Origin: Branchiostoma floridae
Lineage: Eukaryota; Chordata; Leptocardii; Amphioxiformes; Branchiostomatidae
Assembly (NCBI RefSeq): GCF_000003815.2
Contig: NC_049985.1
Coordinates: forward strand, 25,438,962 to 25,502,961
Direction of reading: 5' to 3'
DNA length: 64,000 nt
The notes under the pieces were generated by a model. It did no database searches and was not told where the DNA came from. It saw nothing but the letters and a program-made list of their open reading frames with translations. The first letter of the stretch is position 1, and each line of letters begins with the position of its first letter. The translations under genes were made by a program, and so were the position numbers. Positions 1-21,671 of the stretch are shown piece by piece.

Positions 1-48
1 CTTGTCAGTTGAAGATGTATGAAAATTCACACACATAATAATGGTGAC

Positions 49-473
49 TAGGGGTGGGTACCGGTACAGAAAATTCAGGTCCAGGTCCGGTTCAGGTTCA
101 GATAATCAGGTCCAGGTCCGGACCTGAACCTGGACCTGATGCAGTATGACTCATACCAATGGTCCATTTCACTACAAATAAATCTGTTTGGTGGAGTATT
201 AGACTTACACCGGCGTTTTAAAATCCTTCAACACTAACTGCACCTGCATGATTGGCTGTAAAACTTGGTAGAAATTACTATAAACTCTACTCTACTTCAC
301 TCTTGTTATTTTCTTCCACCTACTAGTGCCAAAACATGTGAATGCCTGATAAAATAAGCTGTTAATTTTCTGATCGGTCCAACATCCTAATTTTTTCAGG
401 TCTGGTTTTTGTGGACCGGTCCAATAAGAAAAAACGGTTTTGTACCGGTACGCTGTACCGATACCCAGCCCTA
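49..473. mobile_element. hAT-like non-autonomous element, 425 bp
   Basis: Ends TAGGGGTGGGTACCGGTAC and GTACCGATACCCAGCCCTA form terminal inverted repeats. An exact 8-bp duplication atggtgac lies at 41-48 and 474-481. The interior has the word caggtccaggtccgg repeated in both orientations. Related partial copies occur near 28998-29262, 44205-44456 and 48590-48712. Confidence 0.8.
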
Positions 474-481
474 ATGGTGAC

Positions 482-2565
482 TATTGAGGATAATAATGGT
501 GACTTTTCCATGTGTATAGAATGTGTATTTTCATCAACATGTAAGGCTGGTATTGGTGGACAGTATATATTGAAAGGTGTGTGACTACATATTCGTTTAC
601 AAGCCGTTCTGTCTTTGCACATTCAGAAATCCATTGAAGGATCCTTTGTGAATACTTCACCTAATGTAATAACAAACTTGTAAAATTTCCTAATACTGAA
701 CATGATCTCGAACAAGTTTAGCCAACTGAAGAGTTGATTTTTTACTGGCCTTGAGGCTTGACAGAGAAGAGTCTAGACAGACACTATGTATAGTATTTAC
801 AGGTTCATTGTACCAGGAAATTCCCCTAGCTTTTCTGTCATGTCTACCCGAGAAATTACGCGTTACCATTCGATAATTTCCAAATGTGCCAAAAGTTAAG
901 AAAATTTGGTGTCATCAATTTGATCAATCAAAAATTATAACAGCAGCAATTCCAACGTCCGAATCCGGTATTCAAATTTTCAACTGTTACACCGGATCTC
1001 GAAGTGGGTTCCAATAATTTCATGGGTGTGATTAAACTGATAACAGACAAACCCCATGTGATAACCTAAGTTATTACCCAGTCCCAAGTCCGGAACACAA
1101 AAATCAAACGTCAGCGCATGTTATTAAAAGGTTTTTTTGTATACATTCTCCAAGTAAAAAAACAAGTCCACCCACCTTTAGTATTGCTAGTTCCCGCCAA
1201 ACTGTCTATATCTTGGTGCGCCAGACTTCGACATAACTTCACACTGGAAGAGAAAGTGAAACACACATGTATTGATCAACTAACAATTTGAAACATCCTT
1301 GAAAACTTTGCTTGAAAACAAGCTCCAAAATAAGCTACGAAAACATACACTAAATCTTTAAGACTTTTGCCTCCATAAAACCTGTAAGTTGTGCTGTATG
1401 CACGATTTCCCTCGTTTAAAACGTCTTGTAAAATTCATTTTCTGTTTTGTTACAATTTTTTTGTGGCGGGCTGAAAGGCAACATGGCCGACAGAGATGAT
1501 CACAGTGATAGCGCCCAGCTATCTACCACTTTAACAAGCTTACAATTGGTCTAGTAAGCCAAATAAAACGTCAAAATATTTCTCTAGATATTAAACAGCA
1601 CGTTATAACAATAATTGGGTGAAAATCCTACTTACAAGTCCGACTTTCCGCTCTTTTCCCAATTCTTTAGGTTCTCGGCAGTCAAACAGACGGCCGCCAT
1701 CATGCATTCGTATGATAGGAAAGTGCCCGGATGTTACCTGCATCCGTGACCCCGTGACCTTTAACAGGTTTGAAAGATTTACGATAAAAAAGGTGAAATT
1801 GTTCACTAACGTCATGTTAGAACGAGACACATAATTTTCGTCATCAGAAATATATATTGAGTCATTTCCCTCCAATCTGAACAATACATGTAAGATTCGG
1901 ATAAAAGAAAGGCCTGTCCAGTTAGTCATGATGCCACCTAGCGACTTTGATGAGAACTGCAGTTAGGAAAGTTGCGTGATCCATGTGTGATACATGTGTG
2001 TGCTCGTGAGGGACAAGGTAAATGGTTTTGTAAGTTTTATCGATCATTTAGAATTTCCCTTATCAGTCAGATTCATAGTGAAGGGGGTGATGATATTGTA
2101 CACGCACGTTTTAAGTCATGATAATTTGTTGAAATGTCTTTTTGGAACTCAAACCTTTTTTTCAAATCGTCCTCCTCAGTCGCCCCCCTCCCCATATCTA
2201 TCTAACACTTACAAGGATCAGCACAATAACCAAGTCAGCACAGCGCTCAAGACTGCCTTGCATATTGGAAGTGAAAACTTGAAATAAAGAATTTTGGTTC
2301 CTTATATCACTTTTATGATTCGTATCAAATGACATTGGTATGCAGGTATCTTGAGCTCCAGACATGCCATAGTGAGCACTTCAAGCAGTTCAAAATACAG
2401 TGGAGATAGCAAAATTACAATACATACGAATACCGAGAAGTGATTGGTATTGATTTCTATTGTTATTGTCTTTTCTGTGACAGCCTTCGAGTCAGACTGG
2501 AGAACAAAACTAAGAGGTGTGCAGCTGCCTGGAGTACTGAGCAGAATCGTTGACATTGATCAAGG
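482..2565. other. Upstream region of GTPBP8, no supported gene
   Basis: Short frames only. An ATG in good context at 1483 (aacATGGccgac) opens 23 codons and then stops. The minus-strand frame 1929-1603 has no recognisable content. Probably contains the GTPBP8 promoter; no core element could be assigned. Confidence 0.5.
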
Positions 2566-11210
<8,645 letters not shown>

Positions 11211-11263
11211 TGAGCAGATGCTATACTTATTGTAATCCTCAATTTTATGTATGGACTTTTGTG

Positions 11264-11420
11264 TGGTGTTGGTGTGACACAATTGGTGGAGCGTTCGGCT
11301 CGGAATCGAAATGTCCCAAGTTTGATACCCACCATGCCTCAAAGTTGGACCCTTGGGAAAGGCACTTTACACGACTTTCCGACGGTGGAGTGACGCCCAC
11401 CGAGCCTCTTCACCTTATCT
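11264..11420 (+). mobile_element. Partial tRNA-derived SINE
   Basis: tRNA-like head with a degenerate box B (agtttgatacccacc) and cccttgggaaaggcacttta. Just downstream of the GTPBP8 stop codon. Confidence 0.6.
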
Positions 11421-11569
11421 GTCTAACTGTGTGCCAAAAACACACTATGGATTTGGTGCACCAATGTGACAACATCTGCACAGTAAATTCCACTAAAAAT
11501 CATTAAATTATTATATTATCATATTATTATATCATTATGTATGGACCAGCAAGAAAGCTGACAATAAAT

Positions 11570-13280
11570 TTTTTCATCATATTTCAGACATGATGGAAAA
11601 AATGACATGAGAAAATAGTTTCAAACAGCGATAGAAAAACAAATAAGAAGTCAAAATGTGTTCCCAGCTTTATTTCATTGTTACCGCATTTTGTAGAAAA
11701 AAACGCAGCATTTTACTCAGACAGAACATGACAGAAAATCTAAAGTCCGTATCCTTCTTTTGTTGCTCAACAAGACAACATATAAGGGTGTTAATTAATA
11801 TATACCAGTGAAGGTAGTCTGCTTTATAATAATAGTGTTTGACTCAAAATAGTTCTCTTTTTTGTCATTTCATATTTGATTACTAACAGACCACTGGCAT
11901 TAACTTAGGATATAGTGGTTGTAAATGTAGAGCACTAGCAGTGTTCTCGCCAGGCCTTTTCTACACTGTAATTTGGATCCCATATGCTGTGATTTCGATC
12001 CCCTATGCTGTGATTTGGGCCCCTAGCGACTGTCAGCAAGAGATTGTGTGACACAAGCTAGTTGAACTTTTAAAATGAATTTGCCATTTTTCACTACACT
12101 ATATAATAAACGTACCGGTGCAATGGCCTAGTGGTTAGAGTGTTCGCCTTGCATTCGGTAGGTCGTGAGTTCGATCCCCGGCCGAGTCATACCAAAGACT
12201 TTAAAAATGGTACATGCTGCTTTCTCTGCTTAGCACTCAGCACTAATGAGGAAGAGCATGGAAGTTAAACACACATCACTACCAGCGGACCAGCCCCCTG
12301 CTGTAGTGACTTGCACATGTGTGGCCCAAGGGCTACAGAAATGGAGATGGGCGCCACCCCTACGCATCTGTTACTGATGTACGGGCAACTTTAACTTAAC
12401 TTTCTATAATGGAGAGCCACATAGAAGAGCCGCATGGAAGCGCAATGTGAAGACTAGCTGACATTCAAATACTGGATACACTACACTACTATACAGCATA
12501 ACAAGCGAATCTTGTCATGTGAATTGCTGGAATCTTACATTGACTTGGCCCCAGAGATTCAGATGAACATAAAGGCACAAGTTCTACACCATCTATATTG
12601 TCAGTTGTAGTTTTTGACACTTGGACATTTCTGCCATGTATTAAGGCGCCTGTTGAAATGTTGTCTTGTTGAACCTTTTGCCTTATGCTGAAGGCCCCCT
12701 TCCCACTAGAATTAGATGACAATCGTCAACTGTCAACCTTCTATGTCCTCCCTGTCATGAACTTTGAAGCAGGACTAAACTACTATATCTCCCAGTAGTT
12801 ATTGCGAGGCAAAATTGCTACATTTTCTTAGTTCCCAGATCTGAATGCTGATAACTATTAAAACTACAATTGTAAAAGAGGAGATGTTTGCAGGGATTTA
12901 ATTTCGAAAAAAAAAAATAGAAAATAGCCTTTTTGGTGCAACAAGAGGCAGAAGACAGAACAAAAATATTTTCATAGTAGAAATATTTCGTCATAATTTT
13001 AAGTTTGCAATGAAGAGGTTACCGCAAAAACTTTGAACATAAAACCATTGCAAACATTTCCCCTTTTGCTGTAGTCCTAAAACATGACACAATCTTTATT
13101 GACAACGACAAGAGTACAGCGACTTTCGTAAGGTCTACATGTATAACAACTACTTACAGTACAACTAAACACATATATATGGATATCTATAGGTATGGAT
13201 ACATCAACATAAAGGGTCTAGCATGTCATTTACACTATTGGTTCTACGGTATAAACAATCGTGGATACATGTCTGCCCTT
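11570..13280. other. Intergenic region between the convergent GTPBP8 and GAL3ST genes
   Basis: Contains a SINE (12113-12395) and a MITE fragment near 13010-13075; otherwise A/T-rich unique sequence with no supported ORF. An AATAAA at about 11563 could serve GTPBP8. Confidence 0.5.
12113..12395 (+). mobile_element. tRNA-derived SINE, second family
   Basis: tRNA-like head with cctagtggttagagtgttcg as box A region and gagttcgatccccgg as box B, followed by gttaaacacacatcact and ggagatgggcgccacccct. Other copies: 42232-42490 (+) and 9575-9770 (-). Confidence 0.75.
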
Positions 13281-16200
13281 CTACAGTTCATTCCTCAGGT
13301 AGTGGTCCGGTCTACTCCTGAGCAGGTTACTGTACTCGGACACGGGAGTGTCGATCTTTTCACACAGCTGGCTGTCCACCAGCGGCGCGCGACCGTCACC
13401 GGCGGGTTCACCATCGTCACGATGCCGCCTGCGCCTGCCGTCCCTCTCCCGGAGACAGTAGCCGCGGACCGCTGCGTTCTTCCTGCGGAACTCCGCCACC
13501 TCCTCCTGAAGGTAGCAGAACACATGACACGGGTACATAAAGTAGTACGGATAAACTTGTTGATGGAAAGGCAAAAAACCTTATTTAAGGGTCAGCCAGA
13601 AAAAAACCTGTGCTGTGTGGTCACTAAAGGCGTCGACTCTGAGACTGTATGGTTTGGATTGTGAAAGTTTTCTGTTTCGTGAATAAATGCGCCCCATTAC
13701 GGGGGTCCCGTGCTCGAGGAGGTGCCTCGACCACATTAAACAGCTTCATTACTCAACACATTTGGTACCTACTGGCTGGCAAAATACACCAGATGATTAT
13801 TACGCAACTGCCCTTCTAGTGTGAGCCGGCTGTAATTAGTTTACCTCCGCAGGGCGGCATTTCAAAGTGGATGTGAGAGGGTGATGCGCCGTCAGGATTT
13901 TGTTGTTTTCTCATATTTTGTGGCTTGTACCCTGAACTCGAACATATCCGTTTTTTGGTATTCCTAAAGTCCACCCTTCTATACTTTTTTCCGCGTCGAA
14001 GCCAGCCACTTTGAGGCCCTTAACTATAGAAATCCCCATAGGCCGAAAACTGTGTTCTGTACCTGAAACACGGGCCCCAGCTCGTGGATCCTCTTCCACA
14101 GGACCTTGCTGAAGTGCTGGTACAGGATGACGTCAACGTTGTTCCACTTTCGCAGCTGCGCGTGGAGAATATCAGTTGTAGGATGGTCGGGGACGTCAGT
14201 TTTAACCTGAAAATGAAAGTTTAAATTGATTTTTGAATACGAACCAGTCGAGCTCAAATCATCAACTAAATGAATGTTCGACCAATTTTTCTAGTTAGCT
14301 GTACTTATATTGAATTGTTTTGCCAGTTCATTTTAGTGATGCTGAAGAAGAGTGATGGATGTCACTCAAACATCCGGAAGTTTATCTCCGTTTTTTATCA
14401 AGTTGTAGAGATTGAATTGTATTTCAATGATTGCCTAACCTTTATGAACAACTCAATGGATAGTTAGCTATAGGCTAATTTTCCAGTGGTCGTGAAAGAG
14501 AAGACAGACGCTACATGTATGTGTAGTATTTGGAACTTTGTTGTACAGGGCTAGGGATAATTCTTTAGCCTTCGTTGCAGACTTCGAACAGGGCAAAACT
14601 CCCTCCACAGCAAACTCCCTTCCACGGTCAACTCCCTTTCCCGACATGAGAGAACCTCATCATCATTATCATCAGGATGTGCTGGTTGTACGGATGGCCA
14701 TGACTCTCTTCCTCCATCCTTCCCTATCCTCCATAGCCTTGGGCAGTTCTTCAGCCGAGCAGCCAGAATCATCACAAATTTGAGAGAACCTAGGCAACGT
14801 TGAAAATCGCAAACAGCCCCCCACGTACCCTAAATAAAAACCAGCCCCGTTCGAAGCCTGCAACGAAGGCTAGTAATTCTTAAATTTGAGCTCTTTTCGA
14901 TAAGTACAATGAACAGTGGGCCACGACTGAACGACCTGTCCAAAAGACTGCGACCCAGCAGCATGCGAGCAGGGTGGTCGAAAACATATGGGATTCGAAC
15001 TCACAACCTCTTGGTTCAGAGGAAGGGTCACTAACCACGTGCACTGGACTACGCACGTTACCAACCTGGAAGCCGGGTTCAAAGTAGACGATGTCGTCCA
15101 GAGTCCAGCACATCTGTCTCTTCAGCAGTACCAGCGACTCGTCCATGTACTCAGCAATCATGACCTGTGGTGGCAAGGTGATAGTGTGGTTAGGTGGTTC
15201 CCAAAGGAAAATCTCAAGGCTGGGATCAAATCTCTGGCAGGCCCATGCAATGTTGTGCTCTTTGGAAAGGCACTTTAAGAGTTAAAACACCTATTTCTTC
15301 ACTCAGCTTAGGTGAATATATGACTACCTACATGTTACTTTGACTAGGGATGCCATTTCGGATGAGATGCAAAGGCAAGGGCTACTCTCAAAGCAGAGGT
15401 TCGGCTCCGACTATTTTTTAAGTGTTTTAGGCATTTTCCAGCTTTCTGTTTGGTCCCGGTTTTCTTCACGTCTGCCAACTAAGAAGAAACGGTACAAAAT
15501 AGGAAGCCCGACAAAAATTCCTAAAAACAAGTAAAAAAAACTGAAATTGCCGGAGCCGAACTTCTGCTCGGAGCGTACCAGAGGCCCTGTGTGTTAAGCA
15601 GAAACACCCATTGAGCATGTTAAAGAACCCACCTCACTTATTGAAAAGAGTACTGGTCATTCCTAGTGTGAGTACGTTGTAGTAGATCAAACCCTATTGG
15701 GCTTAGCTTGTACCTACTGTAAACTGATGTGTTACGCCTAGATCTAGAGACAGTTTACTGGTTATACAAAACAATGACCAGGTGGAAGTTGGTCTCCATG
15801 TCTCGGATGAGGTCCTGCATGGCGTCTTCGTCTTCAAAGTTCTCGGGGTCAAGGCCGAGGTCGTAAGCCTGCGGGTTCTGCAACAGGGCACGCTCAGACG
15901 CCAGGGAGCTGTTAAGGGGTAAACGGTGTCTCTTAAGCTTAGAATATAGACCATAGATCATAGAATATGTAAGTGTGGTTATGGTTTCAGCAGTGAGACA
16001 CACAATAGGAAACACAATAGGAAAGTCGTCGACAAGTCTGCCAGGCATTTTTGGCAGTAAAACGCCGGTGTACTTTTGAACTTCACACGACTTTTCTAGC
16101 TCACCATACCAAGGTGTAAAAATTGGTATCTGAACAACGAAAAGTGGAAATACATTGTACAGAAATGTACACACAAAAATACCGCCCACGACTTTTCTCT

Positions 16201-19200
16201 TTACGTCTTGTACATGTATAGTTTGGTGTCTTCTATATCATACTTTTCGTTCCTGAAAGCTGCCCAGCCAGGCCCCAGTTTGAACATGTAACGTAGGCTT
16301 TAAAGTGCACTCTCACCGCACTTGCGTCAAGCTTGTGTCACTGCGGGTTTCGTTAACTGCGTCACTGTTGTTTTTTTCTCGATTTTTTAATAATTTAGAT
16401 ACTAGCATTGCGTAATACGTAAAACTATGACCTAGAAGATAACAAAATACACAATTAGTAGGAAAAAATCCGTTCTTTTATCTCTGAAATTCGTTGAGTA
16501 TCTTTCGAAACCTGCACAGTGACGAGAGTGTAGAGTGCACCTTTGATGGACTATCTACTCTTTATGCTGTTTACCTGAAGCGATGAATGTACTCCCCCGG
16601 CTGTAGCAGGAACTCCTTGAGCGGGTCGGAGGCCAGGATGCCCATGCGCTGCGCCAGGTGGTACCGGTGGAACAGGGCCGGGAACTGCGACTCCGGGCGC
16701 CGCAGGATGGTCACGTACGGCGCCTTGGGCATGACGAGGTTCATGATGCGGGGGTTGTACACCGCGTGGTTACACAGGATGTCATAACTACGGAAAATAA
16801 TAATGATAATAAGTTTATTGCAAATTCTAGCCCGAGGGCTAATTGCAAGTGACAAAAAATGACAGACAAATGATGGTAGACAGTATAGTAAACGACTACC
16901 CTAGTATTACTTAAAGATGAAACTTATTGGGTTTGACTTTCTGAGAAAGTGGAAGACGAGAGATCCCACTTTTTCTGTAATGTATGGGTATTGCGACGTT
17001 AAAAGGAGAGCTAGTAGTTTCCTTTTTGTCTGTAACTTTAAACATGGAGACATTAGGATAGAATTTGGTGGCTTCTTTAATTAAGAGCTCCTTTTTCTCT
17101 TGATCATAGAAGGGGCAGTTTGAAATAAAATGTGTTTCGTCTCCTACAATATCTAACAAATATGCAGGATGGATCTATGATTGACGTTTAAATATTGCGT
17201 TAAGCAGGTTCTTGCCCAAAGCCTATGACAGGAAAACAGTGGTGAACAAAAGGTATTGTATGTAAATTGTAACTGTAAAAACTGACACAAATAATGTATT
17301 TGACGTTAGAAATGTTTCTATCATATTGGAATGCGGCAGGAAATATTTAGAATGCCAAAAAAAATTAAATCAAATACAGATGTTTCGAAAATGTTACAGA
17401 AGGTAACAAACACCCACACTGTATAATGTGAAATTTATTCTATTCCCAATCTTTGAACATGATCCTTTGTTTTTCTGTAGTTCTGTTCTTTTCAACATTT
17501 CAGACTCAGTAAAAGTAATGGTCAAACGAATAACTCTGGACAACCCTGGTACACAAGGTTCCGAATGACGAAGGCTACTTTCAGTCAGATTTGCGTACGG
17601 ATCGTAAGTTGTTGTCGCCCCATATCCGACGCATGGGGCGGATTCACACGTAGCAAAAAGGCGTCGTAGACCATTGTCGTACGACGGGAACTTTTTCTCG
17701 TGTAAACCGAGGGGACCTGTCGTACTGACCTGCCAGTCCGTGAAGGCAGCATGTGGTTAGTCTGGAAACACTGTGGCCAGCCCGTGTTCTCATCACCCTC
17801 CTCTTTCGGTAACACAAACGTCAGGTTCCTCAGGTCTCCAAATCGCTGGAGAAAATGACAGGAGGAGCATATAATATTAATTAATTTTATTGTCTCTGTG
17901 AGCAGGCCATACTCTCCAAGCAAAGGTTTGGCTCCGGCCGTTTTTGTTGGGCTTTCTATTTTGTCCCATTTTCTTCATGAAAAAAAACAAACAGCCGGAG
18001 CCCAACCTCTGCTTCAGAAGTAAACAGACCAAAGCTCTAGAACATAAAATGAAGAGGCAATACAAAGAAGCCAATATAGGGAGCCTAAATCTAAAACCAA
18101 AGAGCTATCTACTACTCAGAAATCACGACCATATCATGTCGAGAACGCGAGATATCTAAACCAGACGTTTCATTGCAGTACTGTATGAAGCTGCTAAGAG
18201 GCCCATTATCGAACCTGACCTTCGTTTTCCCGACTCCTACCAAATACCATACCAATTCATTCACAGCATCTCGAATTATGCTGCCCACAGACAGACAAAC
18301 ACACAAACAAACGGCACCAAAAACTTATTGTCGAAGGCAATAAAGAAGCCAGTTTACCTGTAGTATATTGGTTACTACGTCGCCCTTGGCCATGTGTACG
18401 CTGATGAAGACTATCTTGGTCTGCTCTTCACACCTGCGACTCCCAGGTATTGTCTCCTGGTGGTTTCTGATGGAACAAAACAGACAGAGACCTTTTAGAG
18501 AGTCCATTACGTGCAAAATTACAAATACATGTACTAACAGCCCCCCTTTCCACTAGAAGCCGAACGCGCGGCGACCTCACTGCTACCTAAATTGGAATTG
18601 TGTAACCCTTAACTTCGTAATGGGAGTATCATGTTCAGGCAAAAGTTTGACTGAAACTGAAAGTAAAAATTGACTGAAAAGACAACAAAACACACTAAGG
18701 TAAAAATAATCAATTCGTTTTTTATTCATTGTTGAACGCTCTACCAAATTTTACAAAAGGCTCAAAGAAAGTCCGTTGAAAAAGGACGGATTTTGACGCT
18801 TTGTGTGTTTTGCAATCTGTTACTAGTAACTCATACTTTTGCATATTCTAATTATCAGGGTTACACATGTTATAGTTTACACAAATTTATTTTTGGTCGC
18901 TGTACAGTCGCTCAGCGATCGCTGTCTAGTGGTAAGGGGCTTATAACGCTAGCCTCCTTCGCAGACTTCTGAACGGCGCAGTATGGGGGGGGGGGGTTGT
19001 CTGAGTCGCGATTTTCAACAGTGGCTATGGTTCTCTATGCCGGGAAAGGGAGCACTACCGCAATGGTGTCTGTATATTTTGTGGGTAGGAAATTTCTATC
19101 GTTCCGGGTAGCGGTAGAACTCAATTTCCCGGGATAGGGAACCTTATCCCATGTTGAAAATCCCGAGTCGATATCAGCACTCCGGATCCCCAAAGAAATA

Positions 19201-20433
19201 AACGCCGCCACTCCCAAAGTCTGCGAAGAAGGCTACCCTAACGCCACCACCGCCACATGTGTTTCCCGGATCGGTTGTCAAACACTTGTCCTAACTCGAG
19301 CGCTCTCACTTCGTTATTGTAAGAGGTGTATCTATTGTTGTACCAGGCCTGGAGAGCGGATCTTGTTATTCGATCCCAAAAGTGGAGAGAGTCAGCTAGG
19401 CACGTAAAATACGGTAAAATGGAGTTCAACTGAAAAGCTAAGGAACTCACAAATCGAGGGTTTAACGACACCATCATGAAATTAGAAAAAAAACTTATTG
19501 TGATTTGATTTATATAACAGCCATTGCTGCAGACTCTTTCCGACTGTTTTCTTTTAAATCTATGTCACCGTTTTCTAATTACATTGTTTCTTATTACGTC
19601 CCTTTACGTCCCACAAGAGGGAAAGATTGTTACAAAAGAAAACGGTTATTTCAAAGAAAACAGCAGATTGTAGCCTGTAACTGAGGTTATGTTTTATTGT
19701 ACTACTTGCTTGTATAATCCTCTTGCGCAAATTACGGTATACATACATTTTTATGCATATCCCCATGTGCCAAAGACGATAAAAGTCTCTAAGGGCATTT
19801 CCGTTCCTGTGACGTAGAAGTAGAAGGCACGAGCTATTGATGCGTGATTTGTGAGCAAAAAAATGTGAGCATTTTACTTCGTCTCTATCAGACTGTCTGC
19901 GCTGTCTATAGCCGGGAGATTACTGTAGTTTGCCAGAGTAGTTTGACCACCATAAGGTTTCACTTTCCCACTCATGTCAACCTTAGAGTGGACTGACTCT
20001 CTTAAGTCTCTACCGGGCTGCCGAGCTACGCTGGCTATTATATACAGGGAGAACAATTTGTCAGGGGAGTTTTGCTAGCCGGCCGCACGGGGTTAGAGTG
20101 GACTGACTCCCCTGGCGAATTTCCCGATTTTTTTTGCCACAATTTACGATCACCGACCAACCCCCACCCTGGTAGAGGCTACATTCTACTGCGCGCTCAA
20201 ACAACCAAGAACAAAAGTACAATGCCCTACCTGTCTTCAGCTAGGCGGCCTAGGGTCAGCACAGGTAGGCCCGAAGACGCTGCTCTGTTCACATCCTTGT
20301 CTTCCACAAATATCTTCCTAGTCAAGAAGACGTAGAAGGCGGCCCATGAGACAGCGGCGAGGACACACATGGCGGAGGTCTGTCTCAGCTTGCCTCGGCA
20401 CCGCAGCGCGCGGGTACAACTCGCCGCAAACAT
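13281..20433 (-). CDS. GAL3ST: Galactose 3-O-sulfotransferase family protein (GAL3ST-like), 9 exons
   Basis: Exons on the minus strand: 20433-20231, 20030-19878, 18466-18358, 17845-17730, 16787-16575, 15908-15779, 15164-15066, 14206-14063, 13505-13281. All phases match, giving about 463 residues, close to vertebrate GAL3ST (about 420). It is a type II Golgi membrane protein: a short basic N-tail, then a signal anchor MCVLAAVSWAAFYVFL (residues about 22-37) and a stem. Family landmarks: TKIVF then the PAPS 5'-phosphosulfate loop (about 141-150), RFGDLRNLTFVLP, ILRRPESQF as the 3'-phosphate site (about 221-229), MIAEYMDESLVLL, and EEVAEFRRKN near the C-terminus. The expected loop KTHK..SST is replaced by SVHMAKGDV, so activity is uncertain. 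The donor of exon 15908-15779 (GTCATT) is weak. Family enzymes transfer sulfate from PAPS to the 3-OH of galactose on glycolipids and glycans. Confidence 0.88.
14566..14872. mobile_element. TIR element (TAGCCTTCGTTGCAGACTTCG)
   Basis: tagccttcgttgcagacttc at the left, gaagcctgcaacgaaggcta at the right, 307 bp. A relative is at 18949-19236. Confidence 0.6.
14900..15060 (-). mobile_element. tRNA-derived SINE-like fragment
   Basis: On the minus strand, box B gtgagttcgaatccc is preceded by a tRNA-like arm (acgtggttagtgaccc). Not a true tRNA gene: no acceptor stem pairing was seen. Directly adjoins the GAL3ST exon at 15066. Confidence 0.45.
15170..15690 (+). mobile_element. SINE fragment split by a foldback element
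   Basis: ggaaaggcactttaagag and tcactcagcttaggtgaa on the left, and tgttaaagaacccacct on the right, are SINE body words separated by the foldback at 15383-15577. Confidence 0.6.
15383..15577. mobile_element. Foldback element, same family, inside a SINE
   Basis: Arms ctctcaaagcagaggttcgg and ccgaacttctgctcggag; splits the SINE fragment 15170-15690. Confidence 0.7.
16795..17180 (-). pseudogene. LINE 3' fragment with A/T-rich repeat tail
   Basis: The minus frame contains DETHFISNCPFYDQEKKELL, the same C-terminal module as at 51700-52060. The 3' end at 16795 has an attatta tail and the gtcattttttgtcacttg motif shared with 26250-26705. In a GAL3ST intron, directly after the exon at 16787. Confidence 0.6.
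17910..18022. mobile_element. Foldback element, same family, short copy
   Basis: tactctccaagcaaaggttt at the left and cccaacctctgcttcagaag at the right, with a short loop. Next to the GAL3ST exon at 17845. Confidence 0.65.
18540..18935. mobile_element. TIR element (CCCCCCTTTCCACTAGA)
   Basis: cagcccccctttccactaga at the left and tctagtggtaaggggctta at the right. A shorter relative is at 44493-44733; a lone end lies near 12690. Confidence 0.55.
18949..19236. mobile_element. TIR element (CTAGCCTCCTTCGCAGAC)
   Basis: ctagcctccttcgcagact at the left, agtctgcgaagaaggctac at the right; ten Gs in a row at about 18987. In a GAL3ST intron. Confidence 0.6.
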
Positions 20434-21426
20434 CTTGAAAGTAGAATATCCTCTTCTTCTTCTTCCTTACACTACAGTACGCTAGGTATATCGCACGAAA
20501 TTTTACTCACAGAGACAAGCATATGACTTATACAAGGGGGAACACTTGGAAAAGTAGTCCGTATTTCCAGCCGAACATTCAAACAACATTCACTTGTTGA
20601 TCAGCTTTTCAGAGAGTTCTTTTATGGAGCTGAATACTTCGTTAGCTTAGACCCAACGTTGTGGAAGCGTTTCTGTGCCAGATGACAAAATATTAATGTT
20701 CTGTCTTTCCGTAATAACCACAGGCTTTGAGTGTGGTAAATACGCTTTAGTTTGGAATAAATAAATATTTACGAACATCCCCTTCCGCAACGGCACGCTA
20801 CTAGTGTTCCTCTACAAGAACGACAAGGCGATTGTTGAGCGTTGTTAGAACAGAATGTTTGCATCGCTACAGTAACGTTAGCGAGTCCAACTCTCGAGAA
20901 CACAGCTGTTTCACTATGCCACAGAATATCACCGTGCCACATCATGTTAAACATACTGTCGGTAGTGTCCAACTGGAAAATGGTACGAAATTCGCTTTGT
21001 ATTTTATTTCTTCCGGTCGCCCTTCTCTGTACTCTTCGTTTGCTCGAAAGGTGGTGGTCCCAAGTCGTCAGCACTGTCAAGTCCCGTGGAACTTGTGTTT
21101 ACGGCTCTGACTCGGAGGAAATTTACGAAATTCTCAGAACGCGTTTTGTATTGTTTCGGCCTTCTTTCCCTGCAGTGTTCTTTGCTTGCTCGGATAGTCG
21201 TTGCCCCAGTATATATACCCCAGCACTAGTGTCTAATCCAGTGGAAACGTTGTTACGGCCCTGAAGAGACAAGAAATACGTTCATACATTATTAAACCGC
21301 AATCGTAAACTTGTTTTTTAGTGCAACAAATGATCAGGTCAGTCATGTAAACGATAAAGATTAAAAGGTATGTCACGCACGTTTGACGTGGGACGCCCAC
21401 ATACTATTACATTGTAGATCCCTTAT

Positions 21427-21671
21427 ACCCCCCTCGCATCAGGTGCGAATTCGATCGGACGACTAGCCTGCGAGCTCTACTTTACAAGGAGGCCTGACCC
21501 TGACGGGAAGGGGGAACTCTGCCATTTCTTCGTTGGCATNNNNNNNNNNNNNNNNNNNNNNNNNNNNNNNNNNNNNNNNNNNNNNNNNNNNNNNNNNNNN
21601 NNNNNNNNNNNNNNNNNNNNNNNNNNNNNNNNNNNNNNNGTCCGATCGAATCGCGCCTAATGTGAGGGGGG
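21427..21671. repeat. Inverted repeat enclosing an assembly gap
   Basis: cccccctcgcatcaggtgcg with gaattcgatcggac on the left is the complement of gtccgatcgaatcgcgcc and following on the right. Between them lie 100 N (21540-21639). Probably a foldback element the assembly could not close. Confidence 0.6.

Noticed and set aside
1483-1554. Small ORF MADRDDHSDSAQ with good Kozak context
   Set aside because: Only 23 codons, no clear donor or partner exon; not enough support for a gene.
19238-19477. Minus-strand frame as an extra GAL3ST exon
   Set aside because: The chain 19878 to 18466 already joins in phase, and the frame overlaps TIR element sequence.
20769-21264. ORFs of 92-140 codons on both strands
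   Set aside because: No recognisable motif, splice logic or consistent frame; unique intergenic sequence.
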